Source: Canna indica (taxonomy: Eukaryota; Streptophyta; Magnoliopsida; Zingiberales; Cannaceae). Taken from it: DNA of 64,000 nucleotides. The stretch's first letter is position 1. Each line of letters starts with the position of its first letter. The notes below the pieces were generated by a model. That model was not told the DNA's origin, made no database searches, and saw only the letters and a list, made by a program, of their open reading frames with translations. Below, in pieces: positions 22,064 to 33,083 of the stretch. Made by a program: the position numbers and the translations under genes. The stretch covers positions 84,090,001 to 84,154,000 of the forward strand of contig CP136891.1 in NCBI GenBank assembly GCA_034359265.1. The letters are read 5' to 3'.

Positions 22064-22700
22064 CACTACTAGAAATATTTTAATTTGCGATGATTTTTGT
22101 GATGGCGAATGAAAAAATCGCATATGCGACAATTTTGTGACCACTGAGAATGGTCGTCGCACTGTCGAAACAATTGCGATGACACGACTATCGCGGAGTC
22201 GGCCATCGCAGAATTAAATACTTAGCGACGGTAAGATGACCACGTTGAGACTGCATTTTGCGACCGCCACTTGTCGTCACAAAACTGAGTTCAAATAGAG
22301 TTACCAAATCTAGAGGCAACACAAATTTACATGTTACTGAAAACTGCATTGTTTGAAGGCTGTGATTAATACTCAAAGTTGTCAGCAATGATTCAATTGT
22401 TATATATTAAGTCTGACTGCAACATAACAAACATAGAACTGATGTTTTCATTGAGTAATAATTTCATATTCCAAGTTGGGTTGCGTGTGACGTACGCGAT
22501 CAGAAAAATCGGAGAAATTGGAAGGACGTTGATCGATGTGCTCATAAGTCGGAGAAGAGTTATATTTAAGTTATTTGGTTTGGATATAATGTATTTGATC
22601 ATGATTATTTTAGGTTTGAAGTCGAGTAGCGCGAAACATCCGCGATCAAAAAATCGAATGGACGTTGATAAATGTGTGGACGTCTAGGTAGGGTGTTTAG
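22064..22700 (+). mobile_element. CACTA remnant with transposase scrap, duplication block I
   Basis: Starts CACTACTAGAAATATTTT with subterminal gcgacaattttgtga repeats. At 22370-22450 a decayed transposase piece reads SAMIQLLYIKSDCN, matching the SAMTQLLNIK motif of copy A. A sister remnant with the same left flank is at 30195. No right end was recognised. Confidence 0.65.
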
Positions 22701-23465
22701 AATTCATGTATATCATCTTTATGATGCAAAAGAAATCACCAAAATTAGAAACCGACACCCAAAAACTTGAAATGCTTAAAATGCTGAAATGTTGGATTTC
22801 TACCGAATCGGCTGATGTTCGGTCGACCCAGGATCATCCAAGATCAATCGAAATCAGCAATAACTCTTTTTTGAGCCATCGAGTGCCGTTAAACCCGAAT
22901 TTTAACCCTTGTTTTCTATATATACATCGCCTACCAGCCATCCTTGATGGTGGTTGAATATGTTGAGATATCATTTGACCCCTCTAAGCTTTGATTGAGT
23001 CATCTTTGTTGAAACCTTAGCTTTCTACAATGTTATTCTTGAGTTTGACTTTGAGCTTGCTTTGATTCATTTTCAAGTCATCAAGAGGAGCTAGGACATC
23101 ATGTTTGAGAGCTAGGACATCATGTTTGAGAGCTAGGACATCTTCAAGTTATAAATCAACGCACTACTAGACTTTGACACGAAGTCCTCAGACTCCGACC
23201 AAGCTCAGGGGCTGTGAACTGGACCAACACTTTGGGCCCGCCCAGGTCAGGCCTAGAAGCACCCACACACATGAACTAGACTCAAGTCAAGCCCGACTCT
23301 ACTCAGCCTGGGGGCTCCAGTCGGCCATACAAGGACACCCACTTCCTCATCAATTACTAGGGATTCGTCGGTAATGAATTTAACTTCTTTGGGATTAGCC
23401 TCGACCCATTCTGAACATATTCTCATGAGATTTAGGGAGACATCACCGCCTTAGACATCCCTGAT

Positions 23466-24483
23466 CACTACAAAAAATTGTTTAAAAACTAGCTTAAAAA
23501 AACCAACGCATGTGCCAAGCGCTGGTTCTATTTGCAAACCGACGCCATATTGGCGCCGATATCAAGAAACTAGCGCCATACTAGTGTTAATTTCTATGAT
23601 ACATGCGCCAGTCTCGGGCTAGCGTCTGTATTAATCGGCACCAGCACAAGTTAGCGTCGGAACAAACGGACGCCTGTATTGAAAATTTTGAAATCGGCGT
23701 CATATCAACGCATGTTTCATAATTTTTACCTTTTTATAAATTTTAAAAATAATATAAACGGAAAAAAATTTAGTCCCACGTTGAAAAATAATTAAAAAAT
23801 AATTTTTAGTTAGTATAAATATATAGAATAGAGTTTAGTCCCACGTCATTTATTTTTTTTTCTATTAATTTTAAACTTTATAAATATATTGGTAGACTTA
23901 AAAAAATTTATCCATTAATTAATACTAATAATAATCTTAAACTTTATATTGCCAACTATGGGTAGCACAGTTGGTGGCAAGATATTGTGTTGTATGTTGC
24001 CTAGAAATTTAGAGTTTGATCCCTAGTATGGTCACCTATTGTGACTTTCTATCTTTGTTAAAAGAAAAAAATCTTAAACTTTATATTAATATAACAAAAT
24101 ATAAATATTTTATATTTAAATATAATAGATATAATAATTTATATAATTTATAAATTAATAATATATATATAATATTACTAAAAAAATACAAAAAACAAAA
24201 ATTTCGCGCTTGGTAGGCGCCCGTATTCGAAAATCGATTGAAAACCGATGCCTATATTAAAGGTGTTGGTATTAAAAAATCGGTTGAAAATTGTCGCCAA
24301 TATTATAGGCGTTAGTTTTCAAAAACTAACACTTTTTGAGCGCTTGTTTAATTTGTAGTTTATTTACCCTTCATTATTGGCTCTCAAATCGATTCTTTTT
24401 GGTGCGCCTAAATTCATATTTAAGCTCAAAAAAGTAAGTTTCTCAATTAAAATGGGTTGGTATTACCTTAATTTATTGTAGTG
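23466..24483. mobile_element. Non-autonomous CACTA element, 1018 bp, with empty-site proof
   Basis: Ends are CACTACAAAAAATT at 23466 and AATTTATTGTAGTG at 24483, with the 3-bp target duplication GAT (23463-23465 and 24484-24486). Block II has the uninterrupted site at about 31428 (catccctgatcctgcac). Subterminal repeats are built on ccgacgcc and ggcgcc. No coding sequence. It carries a SINE at 23951. A related 3' end is at 39285-39463. Confidence 0.9.
23951..24069 (+). mobile_element. tRNA-derived SINE
   Basis: A 119-bp body is flanked by a perfect 18-bp target duplication, aatcttaaactttatatt, at 23933-23950 and 24070-24087. It has an A-box-like gggtagcacagttggtgg and a B-box-like gagtttgatccc at tRNA-like spacing, and ends in gttaaaagaaaaa. 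This is the structure of plant tRNA-derived SINEs. It is inserted in a non-autonomous CACTA element. Confidence 0.85.
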
Positions 24484-24600
24484 GATCCTGCATTATATAC
24501 AGACATGACGCATATCTGATATACTCTTGATTTCAATTCTATACCCATCATTTGAAATTTTATATTACTTGAGCATCAGAGTGTCTTTACATGTCTCCAT

Positions 24601-26177
24601 GGAGTCTCATCGGACCAAGAGACGCGCAGGACCACTACACCCCGGCTTAAGGGAAGAACATTTGATCAATTTGAATGTTAAGGTCATGCTTTGTTCACTA
24701 ATGTAAATTACAAAGTCTAATGGTGATAACCAATCATGCCATGTCCCTCCTAGGGTCATTGCCCATCAAGGCGAATATCATTTAGGAGAGTGCGCACCAA
24801 AAACAACAACAAAACTCAATGACCAAAGGATCAACTAAACACTTGCAAGGTAAACAATTATAGTATATAAGAAAGGGTCAATGTAGAAGAAGATACACCG
24901 TTGAAACACTAGTGATAGTAAATAGTATCAGAGCACACATCCTCTTCTCTAACTGACTACTCCATCTCTACTTACTCATACTTGCAACACTGAAATAAGC
25001 GGAAGACTGAGAAATAACATGTTAATATGCCAAACACTAAAATAAGCACAATATGAATGATGCACTATTATTTATGCGTACTAACTCAAACTCAACCTAC
25101 TTATTAACTCATGCAAATAGGCATCATAACATAACTATCATGATGTATTTAAGGATCAAACACCAAATCATAGAATGGACTCCGTCGTACAACTCAAGGC
25201 ATTAGCACCATGCACACTAAAGATAGCCAGTAGGCATGCATGATAGATGTGCTCCGACATCGCAGCGCATCATGAACTCCTATATATTTAGTAGTTATTG
25301 GTAGGGCACTTTGCGGTCAATTGAAACCAAGGGAGTTCTAGGGTGCGGACACCAACGATTAAAGGATGTGCTACGATGTATGGGAACAAGCGTACGTCCA
25401 CCAACAAAGCAGCCCATTGGGAAGCAAAATGAGCTCGAAACCAAAAAAATTCTTTGATTTGGGCCACTATTCGGCCTCCTGATTTGAACCTTATTTTGGA
25501 TGCTGACCGTTTTGCTTTCCACTTAAAGGGTAATAAAATAGTTTTTATTTTATTTTTGCAAAAGAAGAAGAAGAACACAACTAGAGCAGAAGGAAGTAAT
25601 CACAAAATAATTAAATTATTACTCCGAAATTAAAAAGATCCCATGAATAATTTGCCCTGCATTAATTCTAATATTATTTCCTTATTTAACATGCCAAGCA
25701 TTAAGTAATTACGGTACGTAGTTGGTGTTTCCCAATATTATATTAATTCATGACATCCATTATTTACGTTTTGGTCCCTCCCTCCATGACTAATTAAGTA
25801 CCAGGCCATTAAGTAAGAACAAAAATTAGAGCAGAATAATGGAAAAGTACCCATAAACGAAAATTACCCTATTTATTATTAATTCATTCAAATAATATTC
25901 TTGATCACTTTATTTTTTATTAATTCTTTCCTATTTTTAAGATTTACTTGAGATTTTTTTATTTTAATGTTCTAGGAATATTCTTGATTAGTTTATTTTT
26001 GACTATATATATCATTTTTATAATTTTAAAATTTTGACTAGATATCATTTCTATAATTGTAGAGTTCTCCTCTAAGTAATAAGAAAAGTAGAAGGTACTA
26101 AAACATTAGGATATCCAATTTTGTAAATAAAAAAAATATCGTTCATTAATTCAAACCAACATTAACATTTATTGATC
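24601..26177. other. Duplicated upstream region of LEA14-like gene 2 with LINE tail
   Basis: The stretch is collinear with 33084-34990 upstream of gene 4. At about 25405-25560 a decayed LINE end on the plus strand reads NKAAHWEAK, stop, ARNQKNSLIWATIRPPDLN, the tail of the RNase H domain, like 45570-45710. The rest (24600-25290 and 25600-26170) is AT-rich with no gene. Confidence 0.6.
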
Positions 26178-26185
26178 TATAAAAA
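26178..26185 (+). promoter_or_regulatory. TATA box of LEA14-like gene 2
   Basis: TATAAAAA 80 bp before the ATG, in the context gatctataaaaagacatattg, which is shared with genes 4, 5, 6 and 7. Confidence 0.7.
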
Positions 26186-26257
26186 GACATATTGTCATAC
26201 CATATCATCCACTCAACAATTGAATCTTGTGTGTCTTACTTAATAAACATACAAAGT

Positions 26258-26874
26258 ATGTCTCGTCTTTTCTTCTTCTTCTTCATCTTCTCTCTCGCAT
26301 TCTCTTCCTCTCTAGCTCGCCTCATAACTGAGGAGCCCACGGTTGAGACTCTTCCTATTCCATATTTCACAGTCGAGCAAGTGACACTTAAAGGTCTCAA
26401 AGATCACATGGTTGAGATGGGCAGCAAATTGTCTTTTCACAACCCCGTCAATTTCAACATTCCCTTTGCCAGTATCACCTATGAGTTGAGAAGCGGCAAT
26501 AGGTAAGACTTTATTATCAACGACAAGAACAAAATATGTGAATATAATTTTCTGTTTAAAAAGTTCATGTAGTTGAACTCAAATAATTTCAATGCTAATG
26601 GTGTAGGCTAATAGTCGAGGGTGCGGTCAATGATCCGGGTTTCCTACCTGCAAATGCTGATACACAGGTGTACTTGTCTATGAATGTGCCATATACTTTC
26701 CTTCTCAGATTGTTGAGGGACATTGCGATACATTTCGGTAAACTTGACTATACGCTTACTGGGACAGTGGCTATGGATGTGCCTGTTGTTGGAAGAGTCA
26801 ACGTGCCAATTTTTTATAAAGGACGCATAAACCTTTGGAAAATTATCCGCCCCGAAGAAGCAAACATGCATTAA
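26258..26874 (+). CDS. LEA14-like protein 2, with signal peptide
   Basis: Exons 26258-26502 and 26607-26874 (AG|GTAAGA, GTGTAG|G) give 170 residues. The leader MSRLFFFFFIFSLAFSSSLA ends in a likely cleavage site after SLA. The LEA_2/WHy domain follows: YFTVEQVTLKGLKDHMVEMG, SFHNPVNFNIPFASITYEL, VNDPGFLPANADT, VPVVGRVNVPIFYKG. The product should be a small, one-domain stress-protective protein in the secretory pathway or wall (inference from family and leader). Exon 2 encodes exactly the same residues as exon 2 of gene 4, which is therefore a recent duplicate. The ATG was chosen because it starts the leader and follows the TATA box by 80 bp. Confidence 0.88.
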
Positions 26875-27159
26875 GAGATGTTTCATTACTTCATATCCAT
26901 ATTTCCCTTCCTATGTTGTCTCGTTTACATTTTCAGCATGAACAATAAGATTTGTATGTATCAATTGAGCACAAGCCTGGATACATACAATAGTAATGAG
27001 AGATATGTTCTTTGCTAAGCAAGGATAAGTGTTTGTAAATTGACTCCCATCGTACTTTAATAAAATTATCTTCTAGCTAGGCTGATTTAATATGAAATTA
27101 ATTTTTATATTGTTGTAGTGTTTTTTCCTAATAAATTCAGTGATAAATGTTGGCCTTTA

Positions 27160-27300
27160 GAGAAAGCCTTTGGGGAAAAAAAACATTTTATTTGAAAATA
27201 TTATCCATCCTACTTCCCTTACATGAGAGGGATCAATGTTATCTCAATCCTCCATGGTGAAGGAGGAGATATGAATTACCACATGAATTCATGGAATATC
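27160..27300 (+). pseudogene. Decayed duplicate of LEA exon 2 end downstream of gene 2
   Basis: The sequence attatccatcctacttccct, then agagggatcaatgttatctc and ggaggagatatgaatta, parallels the last 25 codons and stop of exon 2 (atcccactttcctttaaagg, caaattagtcttt, aaaggagg, gatgaatta). It is followed by a second copy of the 3' UTR start. Equivalent relics follow the other genes (see findings). Confidence 0.5.
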
Positions 27301-27440
27301 CTTATCTCCTTCTCTTTGTTGTAGTGTTTATGTATGAATTAAATAAGGTTTAGCTAAGATTTTATATGTATCAATATAGTCTATGAATACATTTCATTCT
27401 CCCTAAATTAACTCTACATGATTTGTGGTTTTATAGTGCC

Positions 27441-28136
27441 TAGACCTAGCAATTCGATCGTGTCGTGTCGGATCGTACCCGACCAGGTCCGGCTCGATAA
27501 CAGATCAAGCTTGGGACCCCGAGCCCGACGGGACACGACGAAAAAAATGAGCCGACATGGCATATGGCCTCTTAGCATGATAACGAAAAGAAAAAATAAT
27601 TAAATCAAAATACATTGGCCCGATAACCCGAATCGAGCCTAATATCATGATAGCCTGAATCTCAGCCTGCACATAAGAGGTAAAAAAAATGCAACTGGAG
27701 AGTGTAGGGAATTAGTGTTTAACAAACTTTTAACATAAAAGCAGGAGAGCATAGGAAAATTAGTTTTTAACAAACTTAAGGAAGAGATAGGGAAGTATAT
27801 TTAATTAACTGATTGATAATTACAACTTTTTACTCATTTACTGGGACTAACATTCATCTCGCAAGATTGGAGACTAACATCACATATATTAATCAACATA
27901 AACCTATTTCTCTTGTATTAGGTAAGAGGAGAAAGATCAACGATGCATGACTCCATGTATGACCAATAAAATTATATGCTAATCGTTGGGAAGAAAAAGT
28001 AATACTTCAGGGTAATTGGTATAATCCCAGCCCGACATGATAACTATGTAGGCCACTATCGGGCTGGCCCAAGCATGATTTTATCGTGTCGAGCCCGTGC
28101 TCGTCTATTTGGCCAGGCTCAAGTTTGTCATGTCTA
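27441..28136. mobile_element. hAT-type MITE, 696 bp
   Basis: Flanked by the perfect 8-bp target duplication ATAGTGCC (27433-27440 and 28137-28144). Ends TAGACCTAGCAA and TTTGTCATGTCTA; the subterminal sequence is full of cccgac and gtcgtgtcgg inverted motifs. Truncated copies lie at the same relative place after gene 4 (38841-39284) and gene 7 (about 49230-49390, inverted), so it inserted before those duplications. Confidence 0.85.
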
Positions 28137-28345
28137 ATAGTGCCTTCATACGCTAATCATTAACTCTGCATATGTCTTATTAAATCTTTATATGAGTTTA
28201 CTATATATGTACCTTAATTACGTGACATTTGGCAAATAATAATCCAAACCTTCATATCTTACAATGGTGTTTTTTCGGCATATACTATGTACACCAAGAC
28301 AAGCATTAGCATGGTAATAAAAAAGAGAAAATTATTATTATTATT

Positions 28346-29384
28346 ATGTTTAAATTCGATAGTAAAGTTTCTCTCCACAACCCCTTCGATTTGGACATCC
28401 TCATCCAATGGCAGAGCCAGAAACTAAATTGGAGGGGGGCAAGATTCTCAAATGAACAACGGGAGACGGGAAAAGGGCACACGGCTAGGGATCGAAATCA
28501 GAAGATAAGGGGAAGGAAGAGGAAAATTAAATATAATTTTAGGATATGAGAGAATTTTAAAAATTATGGAGGGCGAAAGGTGATAAAGTTCGAGATATAG
28601 AGAGAATTTTTTTAATTTTGTGATGGGGGTGGAGGGGGGGGGCAAATGAGGATAAATCTTAGGAACATAAGGATAATTCTATTAAAAAGAGAGGGCAAAA
28701 TCATCATTCACCATGTATAAATAATAAAATTGAAACATGTTTGTAAATATATTAAGTTTATTTGTAAATATCAATAATATTTGTAAAGACATGTTTGTAG
28801 AGATAATAATATTGTTAGAAATAATATTCATCATAATTATATAATAAACCTGTTTGTAGAGACAATAATATTTACAAATAATAAAATAGTAAGTGGATAA
28901 TTCTATTTATACATGGTATCAAAATTGATGGGGGGCAACTACCCCGCTTCCCTTCCAAGTGCCTCCGCCCCCGTCCCCATTCCCATCCCCAACATCATCT
29001 ATGAGTTTAAAAGCGCCAACAAGTAATACTCTAGTATCAATAACAACAAAAGAATATTATACATATAATTTTAAATTTTAAAAATCATGTAATTGAACTC
29101 AAATAACTATGATGCTGATGGTGTAGGATAATAATCTCGGGTGCGGTCGATGATACGGGTTCCCTAACTGCAAATGCTAATTCAAATTGAAGTTGTCTCT
29201 CAAAGTGCCATATAATTTCCTAATGAGCTTGTTGAAGGACATTGGGGGAGATTTTGACATTGACTATGATCTTAGTGAGAAGCTGACCGTGAACTTACCT
29301 CTTTTTGGAGAAATCACCATCCCACTTTCCTTTAAAGGACAAATGGGTCTTTGCTCAATCCTCCCGCTAAAGGAGGATATATGA
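28346..29384 (+). pseudogene. LEA14-like pseudogene (copy 3)
   Basis: Exon 1 lacks the start and leader and begins at FKFDSKVSLHNPFDLDILI. It is split by an insertion (about 28402-28972) and resumes with IPNIIYEFKSANK and an intact donor at 29023. Exon 2 starts at 29129 and has a 1-base deletion near 29185 that shifts the frame before LSLKVPYNFLMSLLKDIGGD; the remainder to 29384 is open. It is closest to gene 6. The missing start, the insertion and the frameshift together make it non-functional. Confidence 0.85.
28402..28972. mobile_element. Insertion in LEA pseudogene, probably hAT-type
   Basis: Ends are aatggcagagccagaaac and aagtgcctccgcccc, degenerate forms of the CAGTGGCGGAGCCAG terminus seen in plant TTF-type hAT elements (compare 62752-63851). 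Next to the ends are ggggggc runs. The interior is AT-rich with no gene. The target duplication could not be fixed. Confidence 0.45.
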
Positions 29385-30194
29385 ACTAAGAGGTGTTTCA
29401 TTTGCATCATTATTTCCATTCTTTTGGTGTTTACATTTTTAGCAGGAACAATAAGTTTTGTATGTATCAATATATTGAGCACATGTGTAGATGCATACAA
29501 CACCGATGAGAGAGATGTTCTATGCCAAGAGAGGACAAATGTTTGTAAATTGTCTCTACTCATACTTGGATAAAATTATGTACTAGCTTGCTCGTTATAA
29601 TATGAATTTCTTTTTATATGATCGTAGTGTTATAATAAATTTAGTCACAAATGTTGGACTCAATGTATGTATGTATTTCTTTTGAGCCATTAGTGATAAA
29701 TGTTGGCCTTTGGAGAATGCCTTCCAAAAAAGATTTTGTTCGGGAAAATCACCATCCTACGAGGTTCCTACAAGAGATCAATCTTGTCTGAATCCTTCGC
29801 TGCGAAGGAGGAGATATGAATTAACACATGATTCATTTACATCCTTATTTCATTTTCTCTATCATAATGTTTACATATGACCTATATAAACTTTAGATAA
29901 GATTTTATTTGAACCAATATAATTTATATATACATTTCATTCTCCCTAAATTAACTCCACATGATTAGTGGTTTTAAAGTGATGTTCTTTGCTAAACATT
30001 TGCCTAGTTTCTAAATGCCGATTGGCTTCTCAAAACCCCTCGATCAGTAACTTTGTACATGTCTTACTAAATTTCTGTTTGACCTTCTGAATGACTGAAT
30101 ATGTGCATTACATGACATTCGACAAATAATTATCCACATTTTCATATCTAATAATGGTATATATAGCATCATCATGGTAATAAAAAGGAGACAT
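29385..30194 (+). other. 3' flank of LEA pseudogene
   Basis: UTR-like sequence, a decayed exon 2 end (about 29735-29835) and the conserved tail up to ataaaaaggagacat. The block is collinear with 21350-22063. No intact gene. Confidence 0.6.
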
Positions 30195-30660
30195 CACTAC
30201 TAGAAATATTGTAATTTGCGACGGCTTTCTGTGACGACGAAGGAAACAATCATAGATGCGACGGTTTTGTGACCGTTGAATGACCATCGCACGATCAAAA
30301 AATTTGCAACCGCACGACGAATGTGGAGTCGGGCGTCACAGAATTAAGTACTTAGTGATGGTAAGACGACCACATTTTGCGATCGCCACTTGTCGTCGCA
30401 AAACAGAGTTCAAATAGAGTTACCAAATCTAGATGCAACACAATTTTATGAGTTGCTGCATATGAACCATTGTTTGAAGGCGGTGATGAATACTCAAAGT
30501 TGTCGGCAATTGCTCATTTGTTAAATATTAAGTCTGACTGCAACATAATTAAGATAGCATGTAATCGATTTGCTGAGTTTTTTCACAATGTGTTGCCTAA
30601 AAATAACAAACTAGAATACAGTTACTATAAGACGAAATAGTTGATGAAAAAGTTTGGTCC
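30195..30660 (+). mobile_element. CACTA remnant with transposase scrap, block II
   Basis: Starts CACTACTAGAAATATTGTAA, the sister of the remnant at 22064 with the same left flank. The transposase scrap (30470-30650) is better preserved: KLSAIAHLLNIKSDCNI, then FFHNVLPKNNKLEYSYYKTK and a stop. It ends at a taggggtgtaatcgagccga motif, which looks like a truncated hAT MITE. Confidence 0.7.
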
Positions 30661-30719
30661 AGAATAGGGGTGTAATCGAGCCGAGCTTGCTTGTGCTCGA
30701 GCTCGACTCGTTTAAGAAA

Positions 30720-31542
30720 TATCAACGTAATTGACACCCAAAAACTTGAAATGCTTAAAATGCTGAAATGCTAAATTTTGACTGAATCTGGGCTGATGTT
30801 TGGTCGACCCAGGATTAGTCCAAGATCGACCAAAATCAGCAACGACTCTTTTTTGAGCCATTGAGTGTCGTTAAATCCAACTTTTAACCCTTGTTTTCTA
30901 TATATACACTGCCTACCAGCCTTCATTGATGGTGGTTGAACATATTGAGACATCATTTGATCGCTCTAAGCTTTGATTGAGTCATCTTTGTTGAAACCCA
31001 AGTTTTCTACCTTATTATTCTTGAGTTTGACTTTGAGCTTGTTTTGATTCATCTTCAAGTCATCAAGAGGAGATAAGACATTTTGTTTGAGAGCTAGGAC
31101 ATCTTCAAGTCAGAAATCGACGCACTACTAGAGTTCGACACGAAGTCCTCAGACTCCGACCAAGCTCGGGGGTTGTGGACTCGACAAACACTTTGGGCCT
31201 TGTCGAATCAGGCCTAGAAGCCCCTACACACATGAACCAGACTCAAGTCAAGCCCAACGTACACTACTTAGCTTGGGGGCTCCAGTCGGCCATACAAGGA
31301 CACTCGTGTCCTCATTAATTACCAAGGGTTAGTAGGTAATGAACCCGACTTCTCTGGGATTAGCCTCAAACCATTCTAAGCATATTCCCACGAGATTTAG
31401 GGATGCATCACCACCTGAGACATCCCTGATCCTGCACTATATACAGACACGACGTACATTTGTTCTACTCTCGATTCTAATTTCGTACACACCATTTAGA
31501 ATTTTTTTCTTACTTGAGCATCAGAGTGTCTTTGCAGTCCCT
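30720..31542. repeat. Old LTR-like sequence, block II, split by a solo LTR
   Basis: Collinear with 22720-24600 of block I without the CACTA insertion; it resumes after 33084. Same gtcctcagactccgaccaag and cttgagcatcagagtgtctt marks. No coding part. Confidence 0.4.
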
Positions 31543-31547
31543 CCCCG

Positions 31548-33078
31548 TGTTGATGAAATGGCCTACACTAAAGGGGGGCGAATAGTGTGTTAACTAAATC
31601 TTTAGCCTAATTATTTTAACATTTCTTATAACTTAACCAATTCACAAATCGAATAGCAAGCGGAAGTAGAATAAATATGACAATTGAAACAACAAGCACA
31701 ATAATTAATAATGCTAACACAATGAATTTATAGTGGTTTGGCTCCAATGCCTACTCCACTACCTAAGCACCCCGCTTAGGATTTCAAACTCTACTTTACT
31801 AGATTAAGTGTATCTTACAAGAGGATTTACAAGCTAAGGCACCGACCCTCACAACGTTAGTCTCACACCCAAGAGTACCTCCAACACCTCTTATTCTAAG
31901 GACTATACAACTAACCTTAGCAAACTAAGTTTACACTGATGGATTTAAGCCTCAACACCAAGGCAACCACCAAACTCAAGATCTATACCAAGATCTTTAC
32001 AAACTTGATATACAATGAAACTAATAACAAAAATACAATAATAATGGAGCAATAAATCAAATAATAAAGTACTTAGCTCCACAACAAGATTCCTAGCTTC
32101 ATTTTGATGTCTTTGATGATGAAACTCAAGGTTGAAAGCTCAATCAAGGAGGTAGAAGCTCAAAGCTATGATTTATACAAAGGATGACTCAATCAAGCTC
32201 AATGGTGATCAAAATATGTCTCAATGAGTGTTAGATGGCTTGGAAGGTAAGTTTGGGGTTTTATATAAAGATCCCAAAGGTAGGAGCTCAGTTTCCAACA
32301 AGCTCAACGGGTAAAAATTCAAAATAGAGCCGTTGGAGGCATTTTGGGAATTCTGGATAGTTTGACTCAAAAAGTACCGGCCTGGGGGTATTTTGGGAAT
32401 TCTGGATAGTTTGACTCGGAAAGTACCAATACTTTCAGAGCTATTCTGGGCTATTCCGGAATGTCTATCAGGATGTTCCGAGATGTCCATGCAGGATGTT
32501 CCGGGATGTTTCAAAATGTCCATCTGGGATGTTCCAGAATGTTACAACATCTCATCCGGGATGTTCCGAAATATTACAACATCTCATTTGGGATATTCCG
32601 AGATGTTCCAGAATGTTACAATATCTCATCCGGGATATTCCGAAATGTTACAACATCTCATCCAGGATATTCTGAGATGTTCCAGAATGTTACAACATCT
32701 CATCCTTGATATTTCAGGATGTTCTGAAATGTTACAACATCGGATAATTCGGGAATGTTACAACATTCCACCCGGAATGTTGTTTATGACTTGGAAACTC
32801 TTGGTAATAGGTTAGGTTCATGTACTAGGGATATATGCATCATAATGAGGATTAACACAATTACTCTAGACATCCTAAACCTAAACTCTATTTTTTTCGA
32901 AGAATCCCGAGCGTTGACAATCGTCCTTGCTGATTTCTCTTATTTCTTCAATTGGGGACGTCATGTGCTAATTGATATGGAACCTGAAAATATTTCTCCA
33001 TGAAATCATTAGTTCTATGATTGTTATCATCGAATTAAACCAAGATTGAGATCAAAGTTGAAAACCTTAGGCCAACAC
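31548..33078. repeat. Solo LTR, 1531 bp
   Basis: Starts TGTTGATGAAATGG and ends TTAGGCCAACA (TGTTG...CAACA), with near-identical 5-bp flanks ccccg (31543-31547) and ccctg (33079-33083). Block I lacks it at the corresponding site (about 24597). Contains gtggtttggctccaatgcct and a minisatellite. No internal coding region is attached. Superfamily not determined. Confidence 0.75.
32440..32770 (+). repeat. Minisatellite inside the solo LTR
   Basis: About seven to eight degenerate units of some 30-50 bp built on gatgttccagaatgttacaa and catctcatccggga. Open frames across it only reflect the repeat. Confidence 0.75.
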
Positions 33079-33083
33079 CCTGG

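Larger units (their letters stand above)
22720..24600. repeat. Old LTR-like sequence, block I, split by CACTA insertion
   Basis: The stretch aligns with 30720-31542 plus 33084 onward in block II. It contains gtcctcagactccgaccaag, actttgggcc and a terminal cttgagcatcagagtgtctt, all of which resemble U3/R sequence of plant LTR retrotransposons. The phrase gagctaggacatcatgtttg is tandemly repeated at 23090-23145 here but single in block II. The LTR identity is inference; no coding part is present. Confidence 0.4.

Noticed and set aside
22700..23170. Possible host gene upstream of the LTR-like block
   Set aside because: The short frames are not kept in the block II copy and have no domain.
26644..26886. 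Minus-strand frames over exon 2 of genes 2 and 4 (also 35456-35698)
   Set aside because: Antisense to clear LEA_2 coding exons with matching splice sites.
32393..32815. Frame of 140 codons with repeated peptide
   Set aside because: Encoded by the minisatellite in the solo LTR; repeats in more than one frame.
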